Positions 1 to 7,956 of a stretch of 34,778 bases of DNA are shown in pieces. Below the pieces are notes generated by a model. The model saw only the letters and a list, made by a program, of their open reading frames with translations, ran no database searches and was not told the DNA's origin. Made by a program: the position numbers and the translations under genes. This DNA comes from Muribaculaceae bacterium (GTDB lineage Bacteria; Bacteroidota; Bacteroidia; Bacteroidales; Muribaculaceae): NCBI GenBank assembly GCA_017559355.1, contig JAFYSL010000091.1, positions 1 through 34,778 of the forward strand, read 5' to 3'. The first letter of the stretch is position 1; each line of letters starts with the position of its first letter.

Positions 1-36
1 AAACTATTGGATGAATATATTAAAAGAAAATATTAG
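1..36 (+). CDS. C-terminal end of an upstream gene (partial)
   Basis: Frame 1 reads eleven codons (KLLDEYIKRKY) followed by TAG and then directly by a strong palindrome, which is what the end of a gene with its terminator looks like. The charged tail gives no family. The gene begins outside the window, so its function cannot be stated. That this frame is coding rests only on its position before the hairpin. Confidence 0.45.
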   Translation, partial: KLLDEYIKRKY

Positions 37-40
37 GCAT

Positions 41-74
41 AAATACCCCATTGAAAGCTTTCAATGGGGTATTT
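41..74. terminator. Perfect 34-nt palindrome, likely terminator
   Basis: Two 17-nt arms (AAATACCCCATTGAAAG and its exact complement) abut with no spacer. The transcript would fold into a long hairpin 4 nt after the preceding stop codon. There is no clean run of T directly after it, but the outer arm ends in ATTT and a CTTTTTG follows at 81-87. Its symmetry means it could act in both directions. Confidence 0.7.
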
Positions 75-321
75 ATCATACTTTTTGTCTACTAAGAGTT
101 TTTTAGTGTATTTTCATCCTACTTTTTGTCCAGGTAACCGTAAATCACAAATTTTTCCTTTTCATAAAAAGAAAATGATATGCTGAGGTGTTGGTGTATA
201 AATTATGGGGTTAAATTGCGAGATAAATCACTAATTTAGGTTACCTTTGTGGTGAGTTATTTTGTGATTGACTTGCTCGTTTTGAGCGGGTTGAGGTAAC
301 AGATAAAAACGAAGAAGAAAG
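75..321. other. Intergenic region with short repeats before the acyltransferase gene
   Basis: No gene is visible in this AT-rich stretch. It holds a direct repeat TACTTTTTGTC at 79-89 and 120-130, and three copies of a GGTAAC-type element: AGGTAACC at 132-139, the inverted AGGTTACCT at 238-246, and AGGTAAC at 294-300. The middle copy overlaps the predicted -7 element of the acyltransferase promoter, so the copies could be regulator binding sites. That role is inference. Confidence 0.4.
216..249 (+). promoter_or_regulatory. Bacteroides-type promoter for the acyltransferase gene
   Basis: TTG at 216-218 and TACCTTTG at 242-249 match the Bacteroidales -33/-7 pattern (TTG, 23 nt, TAnnTTTG). The predicted start lies about 65 nt before the start codon at 322. 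The -7 element sits inside an inverted AGGTTACCT copy. Confidence 0.5.
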
Positions 322-1194
322 ATGACATATCGTTTGTTGTATTTTTTGATGAAAGCGTTGTCGTATATACCATTTTGGATGTTGTATATACTATCGGATA
401 TGTTGTATTATGTAGTGTATTACATAGTAAAATATCGTAGACCTTTGGTGCGAAAAAATTTGACCGAGTGTTTCCCCGAAAAGACTGAAAAAGAGATAAT
501 CAAAATAGAAAAAGGTTTTTATCATTTTTTGGTCGATACGATAATGGAGAGTGTTAAGATGTTCTCAATCACCCCTAAGGAGATGAAACGTCGCATGAAT
601 CTATTGAACGTGGAGGGATTGATGGAAACTATGCGAAAGGGTCGCTCAGCATCGGTGTTTATGGGGCATTATGGCAACTGGGAATGGGTGTCATCACTTC
701 CTATACATCTTGATGAGGGTATGCTCGGAGTGCAAATCTATCATCAATTGAGCAATAAGGTAATGAATAAATTGGTGCTATATTCTCGAGGTAGAATGGG
801 CGCAATAAGTGTGGAGATGAATAGCACTGTGCGAGGTATTAGCAAGATGTTATCTGAAGGCAAAGTGGCTGCCATAGGATTTATTGCCGACCAATCGCCT
901 CGAAAAAAAGATGCTCACTATTTCTTGCCATTTTTGCATCATGATATACCTGTGTTGACAGGGACAGAAAAACTCACAAAACACTACAATTTTGAGGGTT
1001 GGTATCTCGATGTGCGCCGAGTTAAACGTGGTTATTATGAGGCTGAATTTGTGAAATTGCACGACGATCCTCGTTCGTTGCCAGATTTTGAATTAACCGA
1101 ATTGTACTATCAACGATTGGAGCAAATGATAAAGAAACAACCTGAGTTGTACTTGTGGTCGCACAATCGCTTTCGCCTTGCTCGAAAAAAATAA
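322..1194 (+). CDS. Lipid A biosynthesis-type (LpxL/HtrB family) acyltransferase
   Basis: This 290-residue protein belongs to the lysophospholipid acyltransferase superfamily, LpxL/HtrB branch, which adds secondary acyl chains to lipid A at the inner membrane. A hydrophobic N-terminal segment (about residues 5-35) would anchor it. The catalytic H-x4-E motif is H116 to E121 within GHYGNWEW, preceded by a conserved hydrophobic strand. A later FIADQSPR segment (residues ~187-194) also fits the family. The length is normal (LpxL about 300). It is followed at 10 nt by a convergent glycosyltransferase gene. Bacteroidales often encode a single such enzyme of this size. Ornithine-lipid or other O-acyl substrates cannot be excluded from sequence. 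Confidence 0.85.
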   Translation: MTYRLLYFLMKALSYIPFWMLYILSDMLYYVVYYIVKYRRPLVRKNLTECFPEKTEKEIIKIEKGFYHFLVDTIMESVKMFSITPKEMKRRMNLLNVEGLMETMRKGRSASVFMGHYGNWEWVSSLPIHLDEGMLGVQIYHQLSNKVMNKLVLYSRGRMGAISVEMNSTVRGISKMLSEGKVAAIGFIADQSPRKKDAHYFLPFLHHDIPVLTGTEKLTKHYNFEGWYLDVRRVKRGYYEAEFVKLHDDPRSLPDFELTELYYQRLEQMIKKQPELYLWSHNRFRLARKK

Positions 1195-1204
1195 GAGTTT
1201 GTTT

Positions 1205-2164
1205 TTATAGAATGTTGCCACGTTTGAGTAGGCACAAAAGTTTCCAGTGCTTGGTTACCATGTGTTGGTAAATGTGATATTTCCTTTTGCGATAGGGGTA
1301 ATTGTGTGGCAATGCCATAGCGAAATCGCGATACTCTAAGCAAAGGGCTTTCTCTTCATCGGTTTTCGCTAATTTCACCATTTTAATTATCATCTTAAAT
1401 AGTACAAGAGCTGATGGCATGCCAAGTCGTAGTATATCGTCATCGGAATAGTGTTGAGAGATATAGGAGAGTTTTGCACGGTCGGCTCTCGCATGATTTT
1501 CAGCCTTTTGAAAATTCATGGTATGCACTATACTACCAGGACGTCGAAGGTATATATAAAAGGCTTTGTTGATGTGTCCACATTTGTGTGAAGCCTTTAT
1601 TAGTCGCCATATTGTTGCCACATCTTCAAAGTACATTCCTTCGGGGAATTCAATATCCTTAAATAGATCTTTTCGGCACAACATGGTACACACCGAATTT
1701 GGTATTTTGCTTTCAAAACAGAGCCTTAAGAAATCGGTTGCAGGGTACACGACTGATGTGCCGTCTGACTTATACACCAATCTATCGCTGCGGTATTCAT
1801 AGCGTTTAAGAAGTTGGCATGTAACCAAATCAAGGTTGTCTTTCTCGGCTAAGTTGAACATTTCGTCATACATTTCGGGTTTGATAATGTCATCGCCATC
1901 AACAAATGCGATATAGGGGGAAGTAGCTGCTTCAACACCTTTGTTTCTTACATACGAGATGCCCGAATGATCAAGTTTCAATACTTTGATGCGTGAATCT
2001 TGCTCGGCTAATTCCATGCAAATTTCATGAGATGAGTCGGTCGACATGTTTTCCACTAATATAATTTCAATATCGGTCAATGTTTGTTGCACGACCGATT
2101 CCACACATTTGCGTAGATATTTCTCAACATTATGAACAGGAATAATTACACTAACTTTACTCAT
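1205..2164 (-). CDS. Family 2 glycosyltransferase
   Basis: The protein is 319 residues from the chosen ATG at 2164. A start seven codons upstream (2185) is possible, but GT2 proteins begin just before the first strand (SKVSVIIPVHN), so the internal ATG is preferred. The GT-A fold is seen in order: the nucleotide-binding strand and VEKYLRKCVESVVQQT helix, LVENMSTDSS, the RNKGVEAA turn and the metal-binding DGDD that ends the sugar-nucleotide domain. The C-terminal half is variable and presumably sets acceptor specificity. No membrane segment is clear. It converges with the acyltransferase and diverges from the first Stealth gene, which suggests surface polysaccharide or LPS assembly. The sugar cannot be predicted. 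Confidence 0.9.
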   Translation of the reverse strand: MSKVSVIIPVHNVEKYLRKCVESVVQQTLTDIEIILVENMSTDSSHEICMELAEQDSRIKVLKLDHSGISYVRNKGVEAATSPYIAFVDGDDIIKPEMYDEMFNLAEKDNLDLVTCQLLKRYEYRSDRLVYKSDGTSVVYPATDFLRLCFESKIPNSVCTMLCRKDLFKDIEFPEGMYFEDVATIWRLIKASHKCGHINKAFYIYLRRPGSIVHTMNFQKAENHARADRAKLSYISQHYSDDDILRLGMPSALVLFKMIIKMVKLAKTDEEKALCLEYRDFAMALPHNYPYRKRKYHIYQHMVTKHWKLLCLLKRGNIL

Positions 2165-2253
2165 GAGAGATGTTTCAATAGCCATTTGTGAAATTATTTA
2201 CAAAATAAGAGTATTTCTATATTTTCTGCAAGCGTTTTTCTCAAAAACAATTG

Positions 2254-2261
2254 TATCTTTG
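2254..2261 (+). promoter_or_regulatory. -7 promoter element before the first Stealth gene
   Basis: TATCTTTG matches TAnnTTTG and ends 21 nt before the ATG at 2283. No TTG is seen at the expected -33 distance (a GTTTTTC lies there), so only half of the promoter is supported. Confidence 0.45.
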
Positions 2262-2282
2262 TGATGCAATTATAGTAACGGC

Positions 2283-3161
2283 ATGGATATAGTAATAACA
2301 TATGTAGATGGTCTAGACCCTGTGTGGCAAAAAGATTATGAGCAATATACCTCTACTCCGATTATGCAGAAGCGTTTTCGCAATTGGGGATTGTTGCCAT
2401 ATCTTATGCGAGGCATAGAGGAGAATATGCCGTTTATTCGTAAGGTTCATTTAGTAGTTTCGCATGAGTCGCAAGTGCCCGAGTGGGTTAACCGCAATGA
2501 GATGAATGTGGTGCTACATAAGGATATTATTCCTGCCGAATATTTACCTACATTTAATAGTAATACTATTGAGACACACCTTCATCGCATAGGTGATCTT
2601 GATGAGGAGTATCTCTATTTCAATGATGATATTTTCCCTGTGGATAAATGTGAACGCGAGGATTTCTTTCGTAAAGGGAAAGGTGTGATAGGCATGAGTC
2701 GCCATCTGTTTGCGACAGGAATGTTTAAGAAAATTTGTCGCAACTCCGATGCGTTGGCTCGTCGTGCTTTGGGTATGAAAAAATCGTGCATATTTCTTCG
2801 TCCTCAACACATTTGTGCGCCCATGTTGCGTAGTGAATGTGAGCGACTATATGAGTCAATACGTGAAGATATTCTTGCAACACTTTCACGCACTCGCACT
2901 GAGAAGAATGTAACTCAATATATGTTTACCAATTACTTATATCTACAAGGTAAAATTATCAATGAGCGCATTCCTCGTCGCCATTTTTCGGTAGCAATCG
3001 CTTCGCCCAAATCAATGTGCAGTGCGATAGAAAATCCATCTCGCAAGTTGATTTGCATCAATGATGTAAAGATTAGCGAAGAGCGTTATTCAACAATGCA
3101 TCGCATGCTACACCAATCATTTCAAAATCGCTTCCCTCGTAAATCAAAATATGAGATTTAG
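2283..3161 (+). CDS. Stealth-family sugar-phosphate transferase (paralogue 1)
   Basis: The 292-residue protein carries the Stealth blocks: CR1 at the N-terminus (VITYVDGLDPVW), CR2 (GLLPYLMRGIEENMPFIRK then LVVSHESQVPEW), CR3 with YLPTFNSNTIE and LYFNDD (N114-D115-D116), and a CR4-like HICAPML segment. Stealth proteins are predicted to transfer a sugar-1-phosphate from a nucleotide sugar during capsule or exopolysaccharide synthesis; the fold is shared with eukaryotic GlcNAc-1-phosphotransferase. It has no signal peptide or membrane segment, so it should act in the cytosol. The next Stealth gene starts 14 nt downstream on the same strand, so the two are probably co-transcribed. It is on the short side for the family. 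Confidence 0.85.
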   Translation: MDIVITYVDGLDPVWQKDYEQYTSTPIMQKRFRNWGLLPYLMRGIEENMPFIRKVHLVVSHESQVPEWVNRNEMNVVLHKDIIPAEYLPTFNSNTIETHLHRIGDLDEEYLYFNDDIFPVDKCEREDFFRKGKGVIGMSRHLFATGMFKKICRNSDALARRALGMKKSCIFLRPQHICAPMLRSECERLYESIREDILATLSRTRTEKNVTQYMFTNYLYLQGKIINERIPRRHFSVAIASPKSMCSAIENPSRKLICINDVKISEERYSTMHRMLHQSFQNRFPRKSKYEI

Positions 3162-3175
3162 TTAAACTTTAGAAG

Positions 3176-4177
3176 ATGATGAATCCTAACGATAAAGTCG
3201 ATGCCGTAATCACATGGGTAGATGGTAATGACCCAGTGCACCAAGCAAAACGTGCACAATTTCTCACCAATAAACGTGAAAATGCGCGAAAAGATGTAGC
3301 TGGTGAAACTCGCTTCAATCAAGTGGGGGAGATATATTGTTGCATTGCTTCAATTTTGCGTTTTGCTCCATGGATTAATAAGATTTATATCGTTACCGAC
3401 AACCAAGACCCTCATGTGGAGGATTATATTAAGATTCATTTTCCCGACAATAAAATTCCTGTGGAGGTAGTGGATCATAAGGTTGTGTTTGAGGGATATG
3501 AGAAATATTTACCAACGTTTAATTCATTGGCGATTACATCGGTGTTGTGGCGTATTCCTGGCATAAGCGAGAAGTTTATATTATTCAATGATGATGTAAT
3601 GCTTCAACGCCCAGTAAGTCCCAAAGATTTCTATATTGACAATAAGATTGTGCTTTATGGCCGTCGTTGGATTTCGGTGCATGAAACGCGCATAACCCTT
3701 GTGTCGCAAACTCTTATGCGTCGCTTGGTGGGTAAAAAAGCGCTACTTTCGTTTAAGAAATTTATGTATAATGCAGCACGAGTAACACATAGTTCTCGTT
3801 TTGTGCGATTGGATCACACCCCTCATGCTTTTTTCAAAAGTGTATTTAGTGAGTTTTTTGCTGCAAATCCACAGCATTTAGAGAGCAATGTGAGTCATCG
3901 TTTCCGTAACAAGGAGCAATATAGTGCCGCCGAATTACATCATCTACTTGCCGTTAAACAAGGTCGTGCTGATGTCGCGTTGCGTAAAAAATGTGGGGTA
4001 ACACTCTCTCCTTATATGTATGATTTGGATTCTCTTAAGAAGGAGTTGCAAAAGATTGCTGACGATGCTCAATGTCTTTATTTCTGCGTAAATTCGCTTG
4101 ACCAATCATCACCCGAGCATATTGATGTGGTAAATGCCTGGATGCACGATGTGTTATCACTTAATGTAAAGGACTAA
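3176..4177 (+). CDS. Stealth-family sugar-phosphate transferase (paralogue 2)
   Basis: This 333-residue protein is a second, diverged Stealth member: CR1 AVITWVDGNDPVH at the N-terminus, CR2 RFNQVGEIYCCIASILRFAP followed by IYIVTDNQDP, and CR3 YLPTFNSLAITSVLWRIPG with ILFNDD (N138-D139-D140). A CR4-like DHTPHAFFKS segment follows. The start is ATGATG, so it may be three bases later (3179). It is very likely co-transcribed with the preceding Stealth gene and ends 3 nt from a convergent third Stealth gene. The acceptor and donor are unknown. The expected role is building a phosphodiester-linked surface glycan, by family knowledge only. Confidence 0.87.
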   Translation: MMNPNDKVDAVITWVDGNDPVHQAKRAQFLTNKRENARKDVAGETRFNQVGEIYCCIASILRFAPWINKIYIVTDNQDPHVEDYIKIHFPDNKIPVEVVDHKVVFEGYEKYLPTFNSLAITSVLWRIPGISEKFILFNDDVMLQRPVSPKDFYIDNKIVLYGRRWISVHETRITLVSQTLMRRLVGKKALLSFKKFMYNAARVTHSSRFVRLDHTPHAFFKSVFSEFFAANPQHLESNVSHRFRNKEQYSAAELHHLLAVKQGRADVALRKKCGVTLSPYMYDLDSLKKELQKIADDAQCLYFCVNSLDQSSPEHIDVVNAWMHDVLSLNVKD

Positions 4178-4180
4178 TTC

Positions 4181-5128
4181 TTACTTCTCAAATTGAGATT
4201 TTTTTGGGAGTCGTTTTTGGAGAAAGGCTGTAGACCGTTCTCTATCAATGTCTATTGCTAATTCAGAATCATTCATGCAGAAGAAAGGTGGATTGTATTT
4301 CTTGAACTTGGCATAGTGAATGTCTAGATGAATACTTATTTTGAATGATTCTTTTCGAGTTACATACTTAACGTGGGCCCGCTTTTGAGCAAGGGGTGCA
4401 TAGGTATATATGCATCGTTGTATATCTCCATCTTTGCGAACATGGTTGCATAATGTATCGTTAATCTTCTCTTTGAATGTATCAAAGGTGTGTTGGTAGT
4501 CACTTTTTAGATAGGCATCAATGCAATGATGAGGTTGCCCTCCATAATATGCTCCATATTTATCTTCAACTAATTTAGCCGATAATCTAATGGATTTAAT
4601 ATAGTAGCTGAGAATGCGTTTTTGTATTTTTTCTTTATATAGCAACGATAATTTTCTGAAACGACGACGATTAAGGCGTATTATTGGAAATCCATCTTCA
4701 CCAAAGAAATCAGTAGGCTCTACAGTTCGATTCAAAAACATATCATCGTTTCCATATAAGAAATGCTCTGAAAGTCCGGGAATCTTCCATAAAAAATGCT
4801 CGATTAGAGCTGAATTAAAGCATGGGCGACTCTCTACTGGAAGAATCTCGCAATGGTCAATGATTTTTATTTTAGGATTTGAAGTGTTGAGCCATTTGGG
4901 CACCTGGCTATCGGTAACGATAAAAATATTACGTATCCATGGCGCATATTTTTCCAACGATCGAAGGCTGTATTTTAACTCATCATTGTCGACATATCTA
5001 CCATCGCAATTAATAGACGAATCGACATGCGTAACCCCAATGAAAGTATCTCGTTTGGCTCGCCATACGGGATCACTTCCATCAACCCACAGGTATACAA
5101 AATCGATTTCGGGAATATTGTTTGCCAT
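4181..5128 (-). CDS. Stealth-family sugar-phosphate transferase (paralogue 3)
   Basis: The 315-residue protein is the most canonical of the three Stealth members: CR1 DFVYLWVDGSDPVW, CR2 ELKYSLRSLEKYAPWIRNIF and VTDSQVPKWL, CR3 CFNSALIEHFLWKIPG with YGNDD (N127-D128-D129), and a CR4-like QPHHCIDAYLKS. It should transfer a sugar phosphate to a glycan acceptor in the cytosol. It lies on the opposite strand to the other two and meets them tail to tail with a 3-nt gap, so it is a separate transcript or the last gene of the panB direction. The panB terminator just upstream argues for its own promoter, which I could not recognise. Confidence 0.9.
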   Translation of the reverse strand: MANNIPEIDFVYLWVDGSDPVWRAKRDTFIGVTHVDSSINCDGRYVDNDELKYSLRSLEKYAPWIRNIFIVTDSQVPKWLNTSNPKIKIIDHCEILPVESRPCFNSALIEHFLWKIPGLSEHFLYGNDDMFLNRTVEPTDFFGEDGFPIIRLNRRRFRKLSLLYKEKIQKRILSYYIKSIRLSAKLVEDKYGAYYGGQPHHCIDAYLKSDYQHTFDTFKEKINDTLCNHVRKDGDIQRCIYTYAPLAQKRAHVKYVTRKESFKISIHLDIHYAKFKKYNPPFFCMNDSELAIDIDRERSTAFLQKRLPKKSQFEK

Positions 5129-5146
5129 GTAAATTAATGAGTATCA

Positions 5147-5191
5147 AAAAATAAGGAGATGTATCGTTTGCAATAGACAACATCTCCTTAA
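5147..5191 (-). terminator. Rho-independent terminator after panB
   Basis: On the minus strand, an 11-bp stem (arms 5181-5191 and 5153-5163, TAAGGAGATGT with its complement) with a 17-nt loop is followed by six T (5152-5147). It lies 20 nt after the panB stop codon and before the third Stealth gene. Confidence 0.85.
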
Positions 5192-5210
5192 TATCATAAA
5201 AGAATAAATC

Positions 5211-6029
5211 TTAATATTGTTCTTTGTCGTTAGGGAAGTCGTTGGTTTTTACATCGTCGATGTAGTGAGCAACGGCATCGTTGATGATAGTTGAGAGATC
5301 GGCATAGCGACGAAGGAATCGTGGAGAGAATCCTTTGTTGATACCCAACATATCGTGCATCACGAGCACTTGACCATCAACGCCACCACCTGCACCGATA
5401 CCAATTACTGGAATGCTAACCTCTTGGGCTACGCGAGTAGCAAGTGTTGCGGGGATTTTTTCAAGTACGAGTGCAAAGCAACCGATTTCTTCAAGCATTT
5501 TTGCATCTTCGATGAGCTTGTTTGCTTCTGCCTCCTCTTTAGCACGCACGGCATATGTGCCAAATTTGTTGATTGATTGAGGAGTGAGTCCGAGGTGTCC
5601 CATTACAGGAATACCTGCACAAAGAACACGTTCGATTGATTCGCGAATTTCGCTACCACCTTCCATCTTTACAGCTTCAGCGTGGCTCTCTTTCATAATG
5701 CGAACAGCCGATGCAAGTGCTTCTTTAGAGTTTCCTTGATAACTACCAAATGGGATATCGCACACCACAAGTGCACGCTTAACAGCCTTTACCACACTTT
5801 TTGCGTGATAAATCATTTGGTCGAGAGTAATAGGAAGGGTAGTCATGTTACCCGCCATTACATTTGAGGCAGAGTCGCCCACGAGGATAACGTCCATACC
5901 AGCTTCATCAATGAGGTGAGCCATAGAATAGTCATAAGCGGTGAGCATTGCAATCTTTTCACCACGTTGCTTCATCTCTGTGAGACGATGAGTAGTTACC
6001 TTGCGAGTATCTTGTAAATAGTTTGCCAT
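5211..6029 (-). CDS. panB: 3-methyl-2-oxobutanoate hydroxymethyltransferase (PanB)
   Basis: PanB transfers a hydroxymethyl group from 5,10-methylene-tetrahydrofolate to 2-oxoisovalerate, giving ketopantoate, the first committed step of pantothenate and CoA synthesis in the cytosol. The 272-residue length fits the family (E. coli 264). Conserved segments are [10 protein letters not shown] (28-37), ILVGDS with the metal ligand D52, [20 protein letters not shown], and [12 protein letters not shown], which carries the catalytic glutamate, then VIGIGAG. It is a single-gene unit with a clear terminator downstream; panC and panD are not in this window. The next gene upstream on the strand is separated by 76 nt. 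Confidence 0.97.
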   Translation of the reverse strand: MANYLQDTRKVTTHRLTEMKQRGEKIAMLTAYDYSMAHLIDEAGMDVILVGDSASNVMAGNMTTLPITLDQMIYHAKSVVKAVKRALVVCDIPFGSYQGNSKEALASAVRIMKESHAEAVKMEGGSEIRESIERVLCAGIPVMGHLGLTPQSINKFGTYAVRAKEEAEANKLIEDAKMLEEIGCFALVLEKIPATLATRVAQEVSIPVIGIGAGGGVDGQVLVMHDMLGINKGFSPRFLRRYADLSTIINDAVAHYIDDVKTNDFPNDKEQY

Positions 6030-6054
6030 TATATAAATGTATTATAATTTGATG

Positions 6055-6062
6055 CAAAAATA
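6055..6062 (-). promoter_or_regulatory. -7 promoter element of panB
   Basis: Read on the minus strand, TATTTTTG matches TAnnTTTG, 25 nt before the panB start codon. No convincing TTG lies at -33, so confidence is limited. Confidence 0.4.
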
Positions 6063-6105
6063 CAACATTTTTGTGGAAATTTCGTCTAATTGCTTGGAAA
6101 TAAAA

Positions 6106-6648
6106 TTACTTGTCTTTTGATATTGTCGCATCTTCATAAAGGATAATGCCAAAGTCGAAAACATCTCCATATAGTTCTGGTCCACTATATGATATTTCGC
6201 ACATTTTACCTTTTATGTAGTATGATTCAGCAACATTCAACTTCGATGCTTCTTCATGGGTTAAACCCAATACCCAAACTTGGATTTTAGATTCAAAATC
6301 TTCTGAAGAAATCCACCCATAGTTAAAAAGTGCTCTATAACCACTTTCGCCATCTTTCTCCACTTTGTCAAGAAAAAGAGAAGATTGGCTGACCATTGGC
6401 AGTTCTTGTCCTTTATACTTATTTAAGTACGCTTCCATTTCTTTAATAACAGACTCTTTTACAGCCTGGTTGTTGTATCTATTAGGGTATTTTTTATGTA
6501 GAGTATAAGGTATGACATAAATATCTTCGTTGCTCATAAGTTGCTCTACTTCTTGTGTAGAAGTATTAACCACCTTGTCTTCTTTTTGTACATGATTAGT
6601 ACAACTAAAAAATATCAATCCTAAAAATATTATAATTAGAGTTCTCAT
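6106..6648 (-). CDS. Predicted lipoprotein of unknown function
   Basis: I do not recognise this 180-residue protein. It starts with a short charged segment, a hydrophobic stretch and a lipobox ending in FFSC (Cys16), so it should be a lipoprotein exported by Sec and lipidated; the residues after the cysteine (TNHVQKEDK) do not tell inner from outer membrane with certainty. The mature part is mixed alpha/beta, with a SLFLDKVEKDGESGYRALFNYGW segment that looks like an oligonucleotide/oligosaccharide-binding-like beta region, and it ends in acidic residues. It lies 73 nt after the phosphopantetheinyl transferase gene, with no recognised promoter, so it may be read through from the gldE operon. 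Confidence 0.75.
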   Translation of the reverse strand: MRTLIIIFLGLIFFSCTNHVQKEDKVVNTSTQEVEQLMSNEDIYVIPYTLHKKYPNRYNNQAVKESVIKEMEAYLNKYKGQELPMVSQSSLFLDKVEKDGESGYRALFNYGWISSEDFESKIQVWVLGLTHEEASKLNVAESYYIKGKMCEISYSGPELYGDVFDFGIILYEDATISKDK

Positions 6649-6721
6649 AATTACAGAGTTTAATGTATTTCTATTGTTGTTTGCTTAAATCCACGAGATA
6701 TAGAGCATATTTACGTTGTTT

Positions 6722-7321
6722 TTATATTGGGAATGCCAATGTTACACAGCAAAGGGGAGATGATTCAACTTCGTGGATTTGAAATTCTTTTACACCTTCA
6801 AGTGTGTTGGCAATAGCGATATTTTCATTGGTCGATAGAGGAAGTTTAATGTCGTCGGCAAGTGAGATACCTGGCGATTGTGCTACTTTGTAAATAGCCT
6901 CTTTCAGGGTCCATGCTTTGAGCATGAGTTGAGGAGTGGAATAAATATCCATTTCTTGAGGTGAGAGGAACCGGCTTTTAACTTTTATGAGTTGATCACG
7001 CCAATTCTCAATATCAATTCCTATGATATGTAGTGGATTGTAAGCGATGGCAATTTCGGTAGCACTATGAGATATAGATATATAACCCTCGGCTCCACAA
7101 AGCAGAGGTGCGCCGTTTTTGTCGTGAGAGATACTCACCCCTTCACCAAAGATTTCCTTTATAAGTAGGTGGCACGCCACGATTTCACGTTTGCGACGTG
7201 GTGAAGAAATTGAGCTAATTTGCTCAATAATTGTTGCCGAGCATTGTGGTAATAGGGAATCAATATCAGAGGGTAATTCTCTTATGTATATATGTGTGTT
7301 GTGAATTATTAGAGGCGTCAT
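6722..7321 (-). CDS. Sfp-type 4'-phosphopantetheinyl transferase
   Basis: The 199-residue protein has the two hallmark motifs of the superfamily: IGIDIEN, giving Mg ligands D103 and E105, and W137-xx-K140-E141-xxx-K145 (WTLKEAIYK), plus the upstream SHDKNGAPLL segment (residues 65-74). It would move phosphopantetheine from CoA to a serine of an acyl or peptidyl carrier protein. Its size is that of the Sfp/HetI-like group, larger than AcpS. Its start codon overlaps the gldD stop codon by 1 nt (TAATG), so translation is coupled. The gldE-gldD-PPTase order is a known arrangement in Bacteroidota; the carrier protein it serves is not known here. Confidence 0.93.
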   Translation of the reverse strand: MTPLIIHNTHIYIRELPSDIDSLLPQCSATIIEQISSISSPRRKREIVACHLLIKEIFGEGVSISHDKNGAPLLCGAEGYISISHSATEIAIAYNPLHIIGIDIENWRDQLIKVKSRFLSPQEMDIYSTPQLMLKAWTLKEAIYKVAQSPGISLADDIKLPLSTNENIAIANTLEGVKEFQIHEVESSPLCCVTLAFPI

Positions 7322-7941
7322 TATTGGTTGATTGTTTTTAGTGAGTGAATAATGTCGCGTTTCACAACATTGATAACTGGGCGAATCGAATCAATATTTT
7401 TGTATTTATCTATACATAAAGCACCCGAAATCACCCAATTTTGATTATTGGTTGAGAGAAATTGTATAGGGGTAACTTTGTTTTGCTCAGTTATGAGTAT
7501 TTGAGAGTAGAATTTATTTGCGTTTGTTAATTCAATGAGCTCTGATGTGAGACCTCCTGAGTTGAGCGCCATGCGTTCTGAACGATTGGAAAGAACCTCT
7601 TTGATAGAGGCGTTATCTGCTTGAGTAAAAGTGCAATAGATGGTTGCATTATATGGTTTGTAGTAGATGTTAATCCAACGACTATTATTAGAAGAACTTA
7701 CCGATGCAGAGTCGAGTGTGATAGACGCAATTTTGCTTATCTCAAAGTGAATAGGGAGATTTTCCATCACGTAAAAAGTGGAGTCGTGAGTGATAATGCG
7801 AGGAAATGCTTTGCGTCGTGGAGTTGCTACATTATTGTCACTACACTCGCAAAGGATGAGTGACAATGCCATTGCTATAACCCATATGGGGAGTATAGTG
7901 AAAACAGCAGTACTAAAACGGCAATCTCTCTTTTTTGACAT
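7321..7941 (-). CDS. gldD: GldD-like lipoprotein
   Basis: The 206-residue protein has a basic N-terminus, a hydrophobic segment (about 13-30) and a lipobox-like ILCECS around residues 29-33, as in gliding lipoprotein GldD. The C-terminal half matches the family pattern: an aromatic strand WINIYYKPYNATIYCTF, then QFLSTNNQNWVISGALC and a DSIRPVINVVKRDI segment. The position between gldE and a PPTase gene supports the call strongly. GldD is needed for gliding in Flavobacterium johnsoniae, but homologues occur in non-gliding Bacteroidales, where the role is unknown. It is 15 nt after gldE and coupled to the next gene. Confidence 0.85.
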   Translation of the reverse strand: MSKKRDCRFSTAVFTILPIWVIAMALSLILCECSDNNVATPRRKAFPRIITHDSTFYVMENLPIHFEISKIASITLDSASVSSSNNSRWINIYYKPYNATIYCTFTQADNASIKEVLSNRSERMALNSGGLTSELIELTNANKFYSQILITEQNKVTPIQFLSTNNQNWVISGALCIDKYKNIDSIRPVINVVKRDIIHSLKTINQ

Positions 7942-7956
7942 CTTAAGATGAAATGA

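Noticed and set aside
4614-5132. 172-codon open frame antisense to the third Stealth gene
   Set aside because: The Stealth motifs on the other strand are clear; this frame has no recognisable features.
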